The notes beneath the pieces are model-generated. The model worked only from the letters and a program-made list of their open reading frames with translations, ran no database searches and was not told the DNA's origin. Positions 34,349 through 44,875 of a DNA stretch of 64,000 nt are shown in pieces (within the stretch, counting starts at the first letter, position 1; every line of letters begins with the position of its first letter). The translations under genes and the position numbers were made by a program. Source of the stretch: Tretioscincus oriximinensis (lineage: Eukaryota > Chordata > Lepidosauria > Squamata > Gymnophthalmidae); assembly GCA_022410635.1 (NCBI GenBank), contig JAJVDF010000238.1:676479-740478 (forward strand), in the 5' to 3' direction.

Positions 34349-34361
34349 CTTTTATTTCATT

Positions 34362-36099
34362 ATGATTAAAAATAGAGGAAAATAGGTATGGAAATCCTTG
34401 TTTCAGCATTAAAATGTGTTGAAGTATTTGTTCTTTCTGCAATGTTTCCCAGTCAGAACAATGTAAGCTCTGAAACCCACTAATATAATGTGTTTAGATA
34501 AGGCTGCTGGTTTCTTGACAGAACCAGGATCCATTATACATAAACCTTGCAAGAAAAGCATAAATTAGGATAGAGAAAAATGAATTCTGCAGAGATCACC
34601 TCAGATCGTCTTAGGATTTCTTTTTCAGACTTTCTCAAACAGGCACTGGGAGTATTTAGCCAAGATTTAGATATTTTGTGCAGTTATTCATAACACTTCC
34701 AGTCCTGCCTTTGTTTCTTGGTAGACAGACATCCATTTAGTGCAGTTGACATATACTGTGCAGGGCTGTTGGTATCCCAGGTTTCTTTCGCATTCATGTG
34801 CTACAGGGTCCTCAGATGAATACCATATGCTCCTGGCAATTTACTGCTTTTTCTTTCTCAGATTAATTCCCCCACAGAGACTTCAGTCTTTCTCTTTGTG
34901 TCAAGGCCATGAACTCATATCTTACACAGTTTGCCCTCAGAACAAAATTCTCTAGGAATCTCTGCAATGGACATAGATGTATGAAATAAATTTTGGTTAT
35001 GTCCTTTTGGGGGAAAGGCCTCCAGTGATTCCTAACAGCTTGTTGAAGAAAACATCTGATTTTCAAAGCACCAGAAAAGGGTCAGAAAAGATCTTATTCA
35101 CCTTAAATATCTTACTCATGTCCTCTTTACATCTTAAAGTGCTTGGGTTCCCTGAAACCTTTNACTTCATCACCACTGTTAATATGTGACAGGATCCACA
35201 CAGTGGTGGTTCTTGCTGCTTCATGACTGGAAAATGTGCATGAAAATACTCCAGCTATTGCGGTACATTACATACACTTCCAACCACGTAAACCTGTTTC
35301 TCTCGGGATGATGTTCTCAAAAAATAGGACGTGGTTCCCATAATTTTTTTTAAAAAAATGCTTGGGAAAACAGCCAAAAGGTGAACCTGGTAGGTCCATA
35401 GCTTGTCGTAGCAGGGAGGCTAGGTATAAGGGTAAAGGGAACTCTCTACTGGTCTCTCACTAAACATTGTTAATACAGGTAACCCCTGACTTTATGAGCT
35501 AACTGAGACCAAATTTTTGAGTATAAAGTGGGGGCAATATCCTTTTGAGCATTCAGATTTAGGATAACAGCCTAAAACTGAGCACTTGTAAGGATGCGAA
35601 CTCATAAAGTGAGATCTCATAATGTAAGGTTTACATGTGGTGCTTATGTTGTGCTGTTTGTCCAGTGAGTAAATTCCCCACCTTTCAAGCACATCCGTAG
35701 GGTCAAGAGAGTGCTACATGGATCCTACGTGTGGTTATACAGTACCCTACACAAAGGTGACCTACACACAAGATTTATTTATTGCATTAATAGAGCTGTC
35801 ATGAAGACTATGCACCATGTGCTAACAGAGCTTTAGTAGTGCCATCAGAATAAAGCTCCTTTGCTATGGGATAGACTATAGCTATTCCTTTATGAAATCA
35901 CCATACTTGCATTGGGGAGGCCAGAAGTTTTTCTCTGTGTACACATCATTAATGAGATTTTCCAGGATACTAAGAGAAGACACCAGCACAGGACAATGCA
36001 GAATCACTGGCTGAGCATGCTCAGTATTTACTTCCTGGTTAGTTGGAAGAATTATTTCATCGGAAGAATTGGAATACATAAAATAATTTTCCTCACCCC
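34362..36099. other. Intergenic, mostly unique
   Basis: A possible short palindromic element lies at about 35475-35640 (CCCTGACTTTATGAGC facing AACTCATAAAGTGAG and AATGTAAGG). Otherwise nothing was recognised. Confidence 0.4.
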
Positions 36100-36358
36100 A
36101 GAAGGACTAGAAACAATGGGATGAAACTGTAAGGAAGTAGATTTACATTATATATCAGGAAAAAAAATCTGACAGTAAAGCTGATAAGCCAGTGGAGCAG
36201 GTTACCACAAGAGATGGTGTGTTCTCCTTCACTGGAAGTCTTCAAACAGAGGCTGGGCAGCCGTCTGTCTGAGATAGTTTAGTGAATTCTGCTTTGAGCA
36301 GTGGGTTGGATCCCATGGCCTTGAAAGTCCCTTCCAACCCTATGATTCTAAGATTCTA
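36100..36358 (+). mobile_element. CR1 LINE 3' end
   Basis: It has the CR1 tail words GCCAGTGGAGCAGGTTACCA, CTGGAAGTCTTCAAACAGAG and CCCTATGATTCTAAGATTCT. It ends with the ATTCTAAGATTCTAT octamer-type repeats. Confidence 0.85.
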
Positions 36359-36644
36359 TCTGACTTCCTCTTCTATAGGAACTAGAATGCATCTGGCAAG
36401 CTGGCAGTGTAACGAAACTGAGCGGAGGCTAAGACTGTGTATATTCTTTTCTTATATGTTCATTTATTCAGTTTGATTTTGGAACACAGTCCCCCCTTAT
36501 TATTGATGATAGATGGTCTTTTAATAAGAACAAGGCACTTGGATTTTATGTGTTTGAATGGGTGTAAATAGGATATGTAAGGTAGGATAAACTCCTAAGG
36601 AAGAAACCAAAATTTTGGAGTGAAAATGAAATCAGAACGAGCCC
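36359..36644. other. Intergenic, unique
   Basis: No feature recognised. Confidence 0.5.
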
Positions 36645-37092
36645 CTTTACTCTGTTATGGCAATTAATAAAGACTTCTCTGTTTTAAAACACAAAAGTAG
36701 CTTTATTAAAACAAAGTAACAGGTGACACTCAAACTTAAGAAAACCAACGATACAGATTAACAACACTGGCAAAAGGTACTGGCACTTCACAATGTCTAT
36801 TTACAAAGCAGACTCTCCCTCTGCTTGCTTACATTTAAAGTCTCCCCCAGCACTCCCTTTTCTCTCCCTACCACCCCTGCATTTCCGTATCCCTTTTTCG
36901 TATTTCTTTATTTATTTTCACACTCCTGGAAGAGAACCAGTTTTATTTGTTTTGTTTGGCCACACGCTCAAACAATCTCTCACAACAACCATTTAACTCA
37001 GATCAAAGCTCTCTCAATCAATCAACAACACTCTCTCACTAGCACCTCCTTTTTTATCTTCCAAGCCCCACCCCCATAGCTCAGCTTCTAGG
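36645..37092 (-). mobile_element. Candidate LTR (minus orientation)
   Basis: Read on the minus strand it starts in CCAAGCCTAGAAGC, has a TATA-like GATAAAAAAGG (about 37048-37058), and a good AATAAA (36702-36707). A second T-rich region follows and the block ends near GTAAAGGGGCTCG. These parts occur in the order of U3, R and U5. No flanking gag/pol sequence, partner LTR or target-site duplication was found, so this could be another kind of dispersed repeat. Confidence 0.35.
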
Positions 37093-37825
37093 CTTGGAAA
37101 ATTTAAAGGAGCCTCGCTCTATTTTCAGTGATTTCATTGCAGGCAGATTTTCCCAAGGTGTGTACTTAAGACCTGCTTATGGGCTCCCCTATACAGCTAT
37201 TTACCACTGTGAAAAGAGGCTACGGCACTGAAGAAATCCTGTAAATAACTGCATCTTATGACCAGCTGATGGTAATGCCCTTCATGTAACAAAACATTTC
37301 CCTGAAATTTAATGGGCTAAAAAGCTATAAATAGAAAGACACCATTCACTGTCAAAAGCTTCCTCTGCAATGGCCTAGATAAATACGCGAAAGAGATTAA
37401 CTTTACAGCAGAATTGAAGTATATTAATTAACTGTCTGACAGAGCAGAACACATCTCTTGGGTGAATATGACCAGAATGCTATTCTTAGATTGATTTTCT
37501 GATCACATCTTGAAATTGAGTGTCTTTTAAATTTAAAAATAATCCACACACTAAGAATCTTCACTTCTACTTCATTTAAGTGAAACTGAAAAACAAGCAT
37601 CAAATAGTTTCACATTGTATATTTCGGAAAAATGCATTTTACCTTACAAATGGTGATGAGTAACTATTCCTTTTGCTAATGATATCCACTTTATTCACTA
37701 TTAAGTGTCACTTTGTCATGTCAAGGTATCATTCCTATAGCTGAGCTACCTTCAGTTTGAGGATAAAAAGGAGAGAAAGAATGGATATGTTTTAGCAAGG
37801 AATAAGTAATTTATTTTTATGCAGT
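37093..37825. other. Intergenic, unique; possible conserved block
   Basis: The interval 37120-37520 lacks repeats and contains mixed-composition words (CGCGAAAGAGATTAAC, TAATTAACTG) that could be conserved. The left target-site duplication of the next element lies at 37811-37825. Confidence 0.35.
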
Positions 37826-38040
37826 CAATTTCAGAGAAATAGCCGTGTTAGTCTAGCAGAAAGTCCAGCAAAGGGGCTAGCAGCACTTTGAGACTAACTT
37901 GAGAAAAGTGGTTGGCNTAAGCTTTCGTAGACAGGTCTACTTCTTCAGATGCATCTGAAGAAGTAGACCTGTCTACGAAAGCTTATGCCAACCACTTTTC
38001 TCAAGTTAGTCTCAAAGTGCTGCTAGCCCCTTTGCTGGAC
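37826..38040. mobile_element. Perfect fold-back insertion, 89-bp arms, 15-bp TSD
   Basis: Arms 37863-37951 and 37952-38040 are exact reverse complements apart from one N, with no spacer and centre ATGCAT. A one-sided 37-bp leader (37826-37862, CAATTTCAGAGAAATAGCCG...) precedes the left arm. TTATTTTTATGCAGT flanks it at 37811-37825 and 38041-38055. Each arm contains CTGAAGA...GAAA, a hammerhead-ribozyme-like core, in the strand reading away from the centre. Penelope-like retroelements are known to carry hammerhead motifs, so the family is tentatively linked to them. Confidence 0.92.
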
Positions 38041-38055
38041 TTATTTTTATGCAGT

Positions 38056-38754
38056 TTGTGAACCACTTGATAATATTCTCTATGTTATTCCTTTTAAATT
38101 CCCCCACAATGTATTTGTATAATGAAGAATCATTACAGAGAATCTGGTTGTCCTTTCCTCCATTGTTTTCCAAATTAAATTGTGCAAAGTCAAATGCATA
38201 ATGAAGAAAACACAGGAATTATCAGTAGCATATTAAGAAATATAGAGCATAACATTGAAAGTGCAAGAAGTATTAGTTTATGCATTATAAAAAGAAAATG
38301 TTTCTAAAAGTAGTGATCAGGTTGTTCAAGAAAAAAATGTCCTTTCCACGGATGCACGAAAGAAGGCATTTGAATTTTATTTTTCCAGGCTTTGTTCTTT
38401 TTGCCCTGCAGTCTGGAAAAGCCTTCCTGACAATATGTACTCACATCTGATTGTTCACCCATCTGACCAATTTTCTGGCTCGTACCAGAGTGTTTTAACG
38501 GTTTAACAAACTTTATTTATTTTTTACAACGTGGAAAATGAAATGGCAAAGAATATGTATTTAACTGTTTTTTTTTTATAAATACACTTTCAGAAGGATC
38601 TTTATGTATCTAGAATACCAGAACAGTCTGCTACCCCCCCTTTGAAGCTTTACCTTAGTTGGCTTTTTAAACCTTTGAGCTACAAGAGAACAATTTTTAA
38701 CAACTTTTCATTTTCTCAGTTACATTTTTCACTATACTACAGACACAACTATGC
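38056..38754. other. Intergenic, unique
   Basis: AT-rich without recognised features. Confidence 0.5.
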
Positions 38755-39125
38755 CTTCCATGAATTTGTCTAATCATGTCTTAAGGTATACAGGCTGCTG
38801 GCTACCACTACTTCTTCTGGAAGTAAATTCCACAGACCAATGACCCTCTGGGTGAAAAAATACTTTCCTTTGTATATCTTCACACTTCTGCCCATCTGTT
38901 TCAAGGAATGCCCCCTGGTCCTAGTGTTGTGTGATAGAGAAAATATTTTTCTCTATTCACCCTATCCATCCCATGGATGGTTTTATAAACTTCAGTTAGA
39001 TCACATGTCTTTCGAGGCTGAAGAGGTCCAGACATTGCAGCCTGATTTTCATCCCTTTGATCATTCTTGTTACTCCTTTTTTTTGCACCTTTTCCAGTTC
39101 CGTATGCAGAAAAATCTTTGGATTC
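38755..39125 (-). mobile_element. CR1-clade LINE fragment (AAGAACAT family)
   Basis: The plus strand shows TGGCTACCACTACTTCTTCTGG, CTGGGTGAAAAAATACTTTCC and CCCATGGATGGTTTTATAAAC, all antisense to the coding tail. It extends further 5' into the coding region than most copies (TTTTTTTGCACCTTTTCCAG) and lacks the 3' UTR. Confidence 0.82.
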
Positions 39126-39289
39126 CTCTTCATACCTTGTATCTATTTAATATAAACAAGCTATAAACAACCTGGATCCAAGTAAATGTTCGAGCAACGT
39201 AGTCAAATGAACCCAGAGAATGTTTTTCCATTCACAAACTTAAAGGTTGAAAAATCAGAGTTGTTTTTATTTCTTCCTCTTTTCTATGG

Positions 39290-39470
39290 TCTTGTCTCCA
39301 CTGAGCTTTGTTCTGGGCTATATCTCAGGACAGAGCTTGGCCACCCACATGCCAGTGTTGACTATNGCAGGCCCTATTTGGGGCCTGCTATAGCTGACGC
39401 TAGCAAGTAGATGGCAGGCTCCTATTCTGAGATAAAGCCCAGAATAAGGCTCCGTTGGGACAGGGACTAC
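39290..39470. mobile_element. Palindromic MITE (GAGCTTTGTTCTGGGC arms)
   Basis: TGAGCTTTGTTCTGGGCTAT faces AAGCCCAGAATAAGGCTCCG. The internal parts GCAGGCCCTATTTGGGGCCTGC also form a palindrome. Shared with 41930-42070. Confidence 0.65.
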
Positions 39471-39926
39471 CTTTGCTAATATCTCAGAAATAGAATGTAG
39501 GCTTCAAATTCAGGTGCTTTGAGTTGAGTGTTTTATGTAAGAACCACTTGCCATTATTTTGTCAGTGTTGTTAAAGGTCATAAATGCAAAATGATCCAAG
39601 CCACACCAATAGCTTCAGATTGTTTTCTTAGTTCAAGTGCCAGAAATGCACATTACTATCTGCTGCCATATGGCAGAGGAAGGCCACTTGGCTGATGTTT
39701 GGTTAAACGGTATCATTTATACAAAGCTTTGGCCTTTCTCTGAACAATAGTTCATACAGGCAGGAAGAAGAGTGTGGGGGTTTTGTTCTCACCTTGTGCT
39801 TCAAATTTGGTTCTTTAAGTAACAATTATAGATGTGCTTTTGCTGGAAGTTTTGATCTTGAATTATCAGTCATAGGCAAAGTCACATTTAAAAAAAACCA
39901 CCGGCTAGAATTTCTAAAGTTAACTA
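39471..39926. other. Intergenic, unique
   Basis: No feature recognised. Confidence 0.45.
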
Positions 39927-40277
39927 TTTCTTTCCTTTCCTTTCCTTTCCTTTCCTTTCCTTTCCTTTCCTTTCCTTTCCTTTCCTTTCCTTTCCTTTCC
40001 TTTCCTTTCCTTTCCTTTCCTTTCNNNNNNNNNNNNNNNNNNNNNNNNNNNNNNNNNNNNNNNNNNNNNNNNNNNNNNNNNNNNNNNNNNNNNNNNNNNN
40101 NNNNNNNNNNNNNNNNNNNNNNNNNNNNNNNNNNNNNNNNNNNNNNNNNNNNNNNNNNNNNNNNNNNNNNNNNNNNNNNNNNNNNNNNNNNNNNNNNNNN
40201 NNNNNNNNNNNNNNNNNNNNNNNNNNNNNNNNNNNNNNNNNNNNNNNNNCTTATTTATTTATTTATTTATTTATTTA
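39927..40277. repeat. (TTTCC)n and (TTTA)n microsatellites around a 225-bp gap
   Basis: TTTCC units run 39927-40024, N-run 40025-40249, then TTTA units 40251-40277. The TTTA array joins an antisense L2-clade tail. The true size is unknown. Confidence 0.95.
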
Positions 40278-40330
40278 CTCAGTTATTTCTATTTCTATAC
40301 CACCCTGTACACAAAGATCTAGTGTACGTC
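40278..40330 (-). mobile_element. L2-clade LINE tail fragment
   Basis: TATACCACCCTGTACACAAAGATCT fits the antisense tail consensus (CACCCTATACCCAAAGGTCT). Confidence 0.55.
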
Positions 40331-40754
40331 TTTGTTGCTCTAAGTTTGTAAGATCTTTCAGTGGCATAATAACCCATATGTATTCCTGTATGGGTCTGGG
40401 ATAATTCTGCCCCCCCCCCCCCTTTAACTTTTAACTCTATTTTTTAAACGACAATTGCTTTACTGATGATTTGTGTGCCATTGGACTACCCAGCTATCAC
40501 TGAGGGATAGGAATGAACTTAACAGTTGAGGTTCAGTTCAGTTTGCACTGAAATGAACTAACAGCACTTAGGTTCAATTTGAACCTTGAGTGGTTCACCT
40601 TGACTGGTTCAACATGAGGACATGCTGTGGAATAATATGCAGCCAGACACCTCAGCAGAAGTGCTTACTGTGCACATCTTGGTATCTGATGATGTGGAAG
40701 TTGAGGCACTTGCGGTTTGAGTAATTTTATTGATTGGTTGATTAAGTGATTGAG
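40331..40754. other. Intergenic, unique
   Basis: A C-run at 40411-40422 and a diverged repeated GGTTCA word (40530-40610). Confidence 0.4.
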
Positions 40755-40935
40755 TGGTTTGTTTGTTTGTTATTTGTATTTTTATCCTGCTCTGTACCTA
40801 AATGACTCTGGGTGAGTTATATCCATAAAACAAAATATAAAATATACATACAAAAATAATACTATGGCCTGATTGTGGGGAAGGGAAACTGTTTTCTTAG
40901 CCTAAAGCTAGGGTAAATAAATGCTTCTTTGCTGA
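40755..40935 (-). mobile_element. L2-clade LINE 3' end
   Basis: TTTTTATCCTGCTCTGTACC, then GACTCTGGGTGAGTTATATCC, aligns with the tail of the copy at 22650-22690. CCTGATTGTGGGGAAGGGAAA matches its following part. Confidence 0.65.
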
Positions 40936-40948
40936 TCTCCTGAATATA

Positions 40949-41084
40949 CAGGGTGCTTCAAAAATGTATACACACTGTGAACTTCCATAGAAAATTTATT
41001 TACTGTTCTACTGTTCTACAAAGTTAAATTTCAGGAAATTTTCTATGGAAGTTCAAAGTGTGTATACATTTTTGAAGCACCCTG
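40949..41084. mobile_element. Mariner-like MITE, TA target-site duplication
   Basis: This 136-bp element has 49-bp terminal inverted repeats (CAGGGTGCTTCAAAAATGTA and following) with one mismatch. TATA lies on both sides, which fits TA target duplication. The 37-bp centre contains a tandem ACTGTTCT repeat. TIRs beginning CAGGGTG and TA insertion are characteristic of Tc1/mariner elements. No transposase is encoded. Confidence 0.92.
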
Positions 41085-41249
41085 TATAATGCAAAGATGT
41101 TTGGTGAAACTGTTTCAGGGCCCCCCATCTTCTACTGAAGATGATGCTATGTTATGCCCTTGACTCCAGATGGGTCCTATTTAGAGCCCTGGGCTGTGGC
41201 GGACCGGCAAGAACCCCATGAGCAGGGGTGCGGTGGGCCCCCTCTCCAT
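41085..41249. other. Intergenic, unique
   Basis: No feature recognised. Confidence 0.4.
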
Positions 41250-41458
41250 CCTATTTGTTACCTCCTTTTTAAAAGTTGCAGAGACACGGCTGGGTCTCTG
41301 ATGCTGCGTATTGCTTTGTTCATGCGTAGTGCAACATATCGGAACTACTTATGTGAATTTGCATACATGCTTGGCAGGGAAATTGGTGTGCGCAAAGCAG
41401 TAAGCAGAGACCCAGCCACACCTGCTACAGCTTTTAAAAAGGAGGTAACAAACAGGAC
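41250..41458. mobile_element. Fold-back element, TTTGTTACCTCCTTTTTAAAAG arms
   Basis: TTTGTTACCTCCTTTTTAAA at about 41254 is complementary to TTTAAAAAGGAGGTAACAAA at about 41434-41453. The pairing continues through GGCTGGGTCTCTG (41289-41301) and CAGAGACCCAGCC (41405-41417) with gaps. Total arm length is about 70 bp. No open frame of its own. Confidence 0.8.
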
Positions 41459-41929
41459 AGAGGAAGGCCCCCCTTCTCCTCCCAGTTTGTTACTGGCTCT
41501 GGGATACAATCCATGTCTCTGAAACTGAAAACATGATGTTCAGGACAATTTCCAGAGATGCCTGAGTGTTGTTGTGACGCCGCGGCCTATACAGATTCAA
41601 GATGAAAATAAATTTTGCTACAAGTAATGCTTTTTTGCTTAGATTTCTAATGGCAGCAGCCCATATTCTTAAAAAAGTTTCCAGAANACCCAGGTCATCT
41701 CCTTTTCCTAAGTTGTAAAACTAACTTGGCAGCTTCTTTTGAAATGGTTTGAGGACATCATTCTCCACAGAGAAAGCCTAAGATCAAGGCCGACTCCCAC
41801 ATTGCTAGATATTATTTAAATAGTGTAATCTCGTCCTTTCTCTATTCACGTTGATGTAAATTTTACTACAGAAGAGGCAGTCAGTTTCTGGTGTTGCAAG
41901 TTGTGAATGACTAGTAAAGCAGCCAATAA
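41459..41929. other. Intergenic, unique
   Basis: The first part (41459-41515) repeats the CCCCCTTCTCCTCCCAGTTT words of the fold-back family that recur near 53860. The rest has no recognised feature. Confidence 0.4.
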
Positions 41930-42175
41930 TCTGGAGCTTTATTCTAGGCAACATCTTGGGACAGAGCTTGACCATCCACATGCCAGTATAGACTATGGCA
42001 GGCCCCATTCGGATTGCAGGATCCTATTCCAAGGATAAGCCCAGGATAAGGCTTTGTGTGGATGTGGCCTGATTCAACTAATTTTGGATATTTCATAATA
42101 AAGCATGACTATTCCAAAATAAAGCATTCCTGGGGGCAGAATATCCAAAAATAGTGGAATAAAACCCCCTCCACA
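41930..42175. mobile_element. MITE-like palindromic block
   Basis: GGAGCTTTATTCTAGGCAAC faces AGCCCAGGATAAGGCTTTGT (42041-42060), and GCAGGCCCCATTCGG parallels 39365-39380. A second small palindrome, TTTTGGATATTTC to AATATCCAAAAATAG (42081-42153), follows. Edges are approximate. Confidence 0.6.
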
Positions 42176-44349
42176 CAACAAGTGGCATCAAACCTACCGT
42201 AGAACCCATGTGGACCTGACGCAAGCCTGGTGAGAAGAACACAAGAGAAACTAAGAAGACAATAGCATGCATGTCAGCTCAGCTGCAATTCTGAAGTCCT
42301 ACTGGCTGTTGACATCTCATGCTATTTGTTTCCTCGCAATGATGCAGTATATAGGGTGGATGCAAGCAGCTGCGAAATGGATGACACTGCCTTTATCACT
42401 GCTTCTGGAAAGGATCAGAAATGGCTGATTCCGTTTGTATTGCAACATTTTCCCATAAGCATTGTGAAGCCTAGTGAAAAAGCTATTTACTCATACGGCT
42501 AAAGAATGAAGATGCTGGAACATCCTAGCAAGAACCAGGTAAGAAGACATTCTGTGCACACAGCCTTGGTAAAACAACATCTTGAAATTCATTATTCTTG
42601 AAATTCTTTTGTGTGAATTTTGAGTTTCCATGCAGCATCCAATCTTTCATGGAGCCCAATGAAATAAGATACGCAAAAGTTGTGCTGTTCTGTAAATATT
42701 AGTCTTAAAAAAAAGAAAAGTGTGTGTGGGATCATTTTCTGAAGTGCCTGCTTAGAATAATGTTACTTTAGGGTCACTAGTCACTCCATTTCCTTTCATG
42801 AATTCTGAATAATTGCTCCCCCTTTCGTCTCCAAAAATGTGACTAAACCAAACACTTTGATTCCTCAAGGACGCAGTGAATAATGCGACATCATGTTAAG
42901 AGAAATGGACAGGAATAGAAACATCATTCTATAAAGAAGCTGGAACGAATGGCTCCTAGGGCCTAGTACTACCCATTACCAAAAAAGATGTCAGCAGAGT
43001 ACTGTGGAATATGGTTTTGTTTAAACTTGTAACTTACCATGAAATGCAATGCACATGAGAGGCTTGAATGCTTCCCCTTGAGATTATTTTTAAAACCACT
43101 TATTTAGATGTCTTGGGTATAATTAAACATGATGTTAGTAAATCTTATGGGGTCAAGTTCAGCTTAAATGTATTTCTTTCGTTTAATATTTTTGTCAGTT
43201 TCTTCACANAGTTGGACCCCAGCTAATAGCTAAATAAACAGGAGGTGGACATCTGTCGAGGTGGTGGCTGTATGTACCAGTGAAANTAAAATGAAAGCAG
43301 TGCTCTTCAGCTGGGTAGAAATTAGGTGAAAGGGCTTGAAATTTGACTAAGGAAAGGCAGCTGAGGTGTGCAAATGATTATTTTTTCCTTAAGAACATTC
43401 TTCACATAATTTTGAGTAATGCCTTTTTACAATCTTTATAATGGAACGGAAGGACAAGAAAGAGCTAAAGAAATTATTTCTCCTTGTTAATCTTGGTTGC
43501 TTATGAACAAACAGGAATTCCTGTAGTAAAACAGAGTGGAAAAATAGGACCCACAGTTTACTTCAGAGTAAATAAGAACAGTGATAATAAAACATCCTTG
43601 ACTTTTGTGGAGAACCCAGTTTCTTTCACCTGAATAAATAGTATAAGCCCAAACAGCATGCCAATACCATTGTTGTTGTAAGTGATGTCTCAGGAGACCA
43701 AGACCGTTTATGTATTCAGCTTTACTGGATTGGCCCAGTGGGATTGGATCAGTGGGATGGGGCCATGAGTTGGAGTGGGCCCAATGTCCCAAAGAACACT
43801 ATCTATATTTGGATGGCTGTTCTGCAAGAACCCTGAAACTTACACAACTCTTGGAATCTACTCTAAGAGTTGACTGGAAGTTCTGAGCTTTGGAGCTCCT
43901 GAAGCATCCATTTCATAGATGCCAAAATCAGTCCCCTGTGTATAATTCAGAGTATAATTTAGCAGCTGCTAGTCTACAAGAAGTTTTTTTTATAAGACCT
44001 TTTAATATTCACCATTAAAGCAGATTAGGTCATATGTGGAGATACGTTTTGAGCAATTGTATAAGTTAACAATTCTTCAGCCATTTTAGCCTTAGCTTTG
44101 CATAGAACTATTAATGTAATGCATATGAAAAGATTTGGTAAATCAAACCATATTATTGCCATTTTGGATTCCATATTGTAAAATATGTTGGTTTTTTTTA
44201 TGCAGACAGCATTTGCAAGAACACACACTGTTGTCACAGGAGTCTGTTGATAACGACGTGGTTATCTAGTCACTGAAAACAGTGACAGGGTGTAAGTGTG
44301 TTTGTGTATGACTTTAGAGACAATTAGATATGCAGTGGAAGCAGAGTAT
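42176..44349. other. Intergenic, mostly unique
   Basis: No repeat family recognised over about 2.1 kb. The 101-codon minus frame at 43487-43792 has no family signature. Confidence 0.4.
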
Positions 44350-44875
44350 TAAAAACATAAGAGGAGCTCTGTTAGTCCAGCATTCTGTCTCTCCCAGTGA
44401 TAGACGGTGCCCACCAATTGCAACCGGGCAGTTTGAAACAGAAGAAGGCAGAATCTTCACCTATTCTCGATGCCCTGCAAATGTTATTTCAGAAATATTG
44501 TCTGTTGCTCATCTCGGAAGCAGTAGATGTTTATATCCTTGGTCTCATGAACTTGTTTAATCTTCCCTTAAAGCTATCCAGGCTGTTAGCTACCAAAGCC
44601 TGAGGACCCATTGGGTAAAAAAAAATACATTCCTTTGTTTGTCCTCACTCTTCTGCCATCAGTTTGAAGGAATGCCCCCTAGTCCAAGTGTTGTGTGACA
44701 GAGAATTTTTTTTCCCTGTATTCACCTTATCCATCTTGTGCATGATTTTATACACATTAATTAGATCTCCTCTTCAGTCTTCCAAGAGTGAAGAGGCCCA
44801 GATGTATTTACCCTTACCTCTGTGTAAACATTTTGAGCATTCTTTGTTTGGTCTCTACTTTCTTTTAATAAAGTG
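44350..44875 (-). mobile_element. CR1-clade LINE 3' end (AAGAACAT family), diverged
   Basis: Plus-strand words AAAACATAAGAGGAGCTCTG, CATTCTGTCTCTCCCAGTGA, GGAATGCCCCCTAGTCC and TTCACCTTATCC are antisense to the family. Frameshifts and small gaps indicate an older copy. Confidence 0.82.

Noticed and set aside
35475..35640. Possible short palindromic transposon
   Set aside because: Only two short words pair (TTTATGAGC with CTCATAAAG); the rest does not align, so boundaries cannot be set.
39794..40351. 185-codon frame
   Set aside because: It crosses the TTTCC array and an assembly gap.
41154..41522. 122-codon frame, possible small gene
   Set aside because: It coincides with a fold-back repeat whose arms are reverse complements; coding potential is not needed to explain it.
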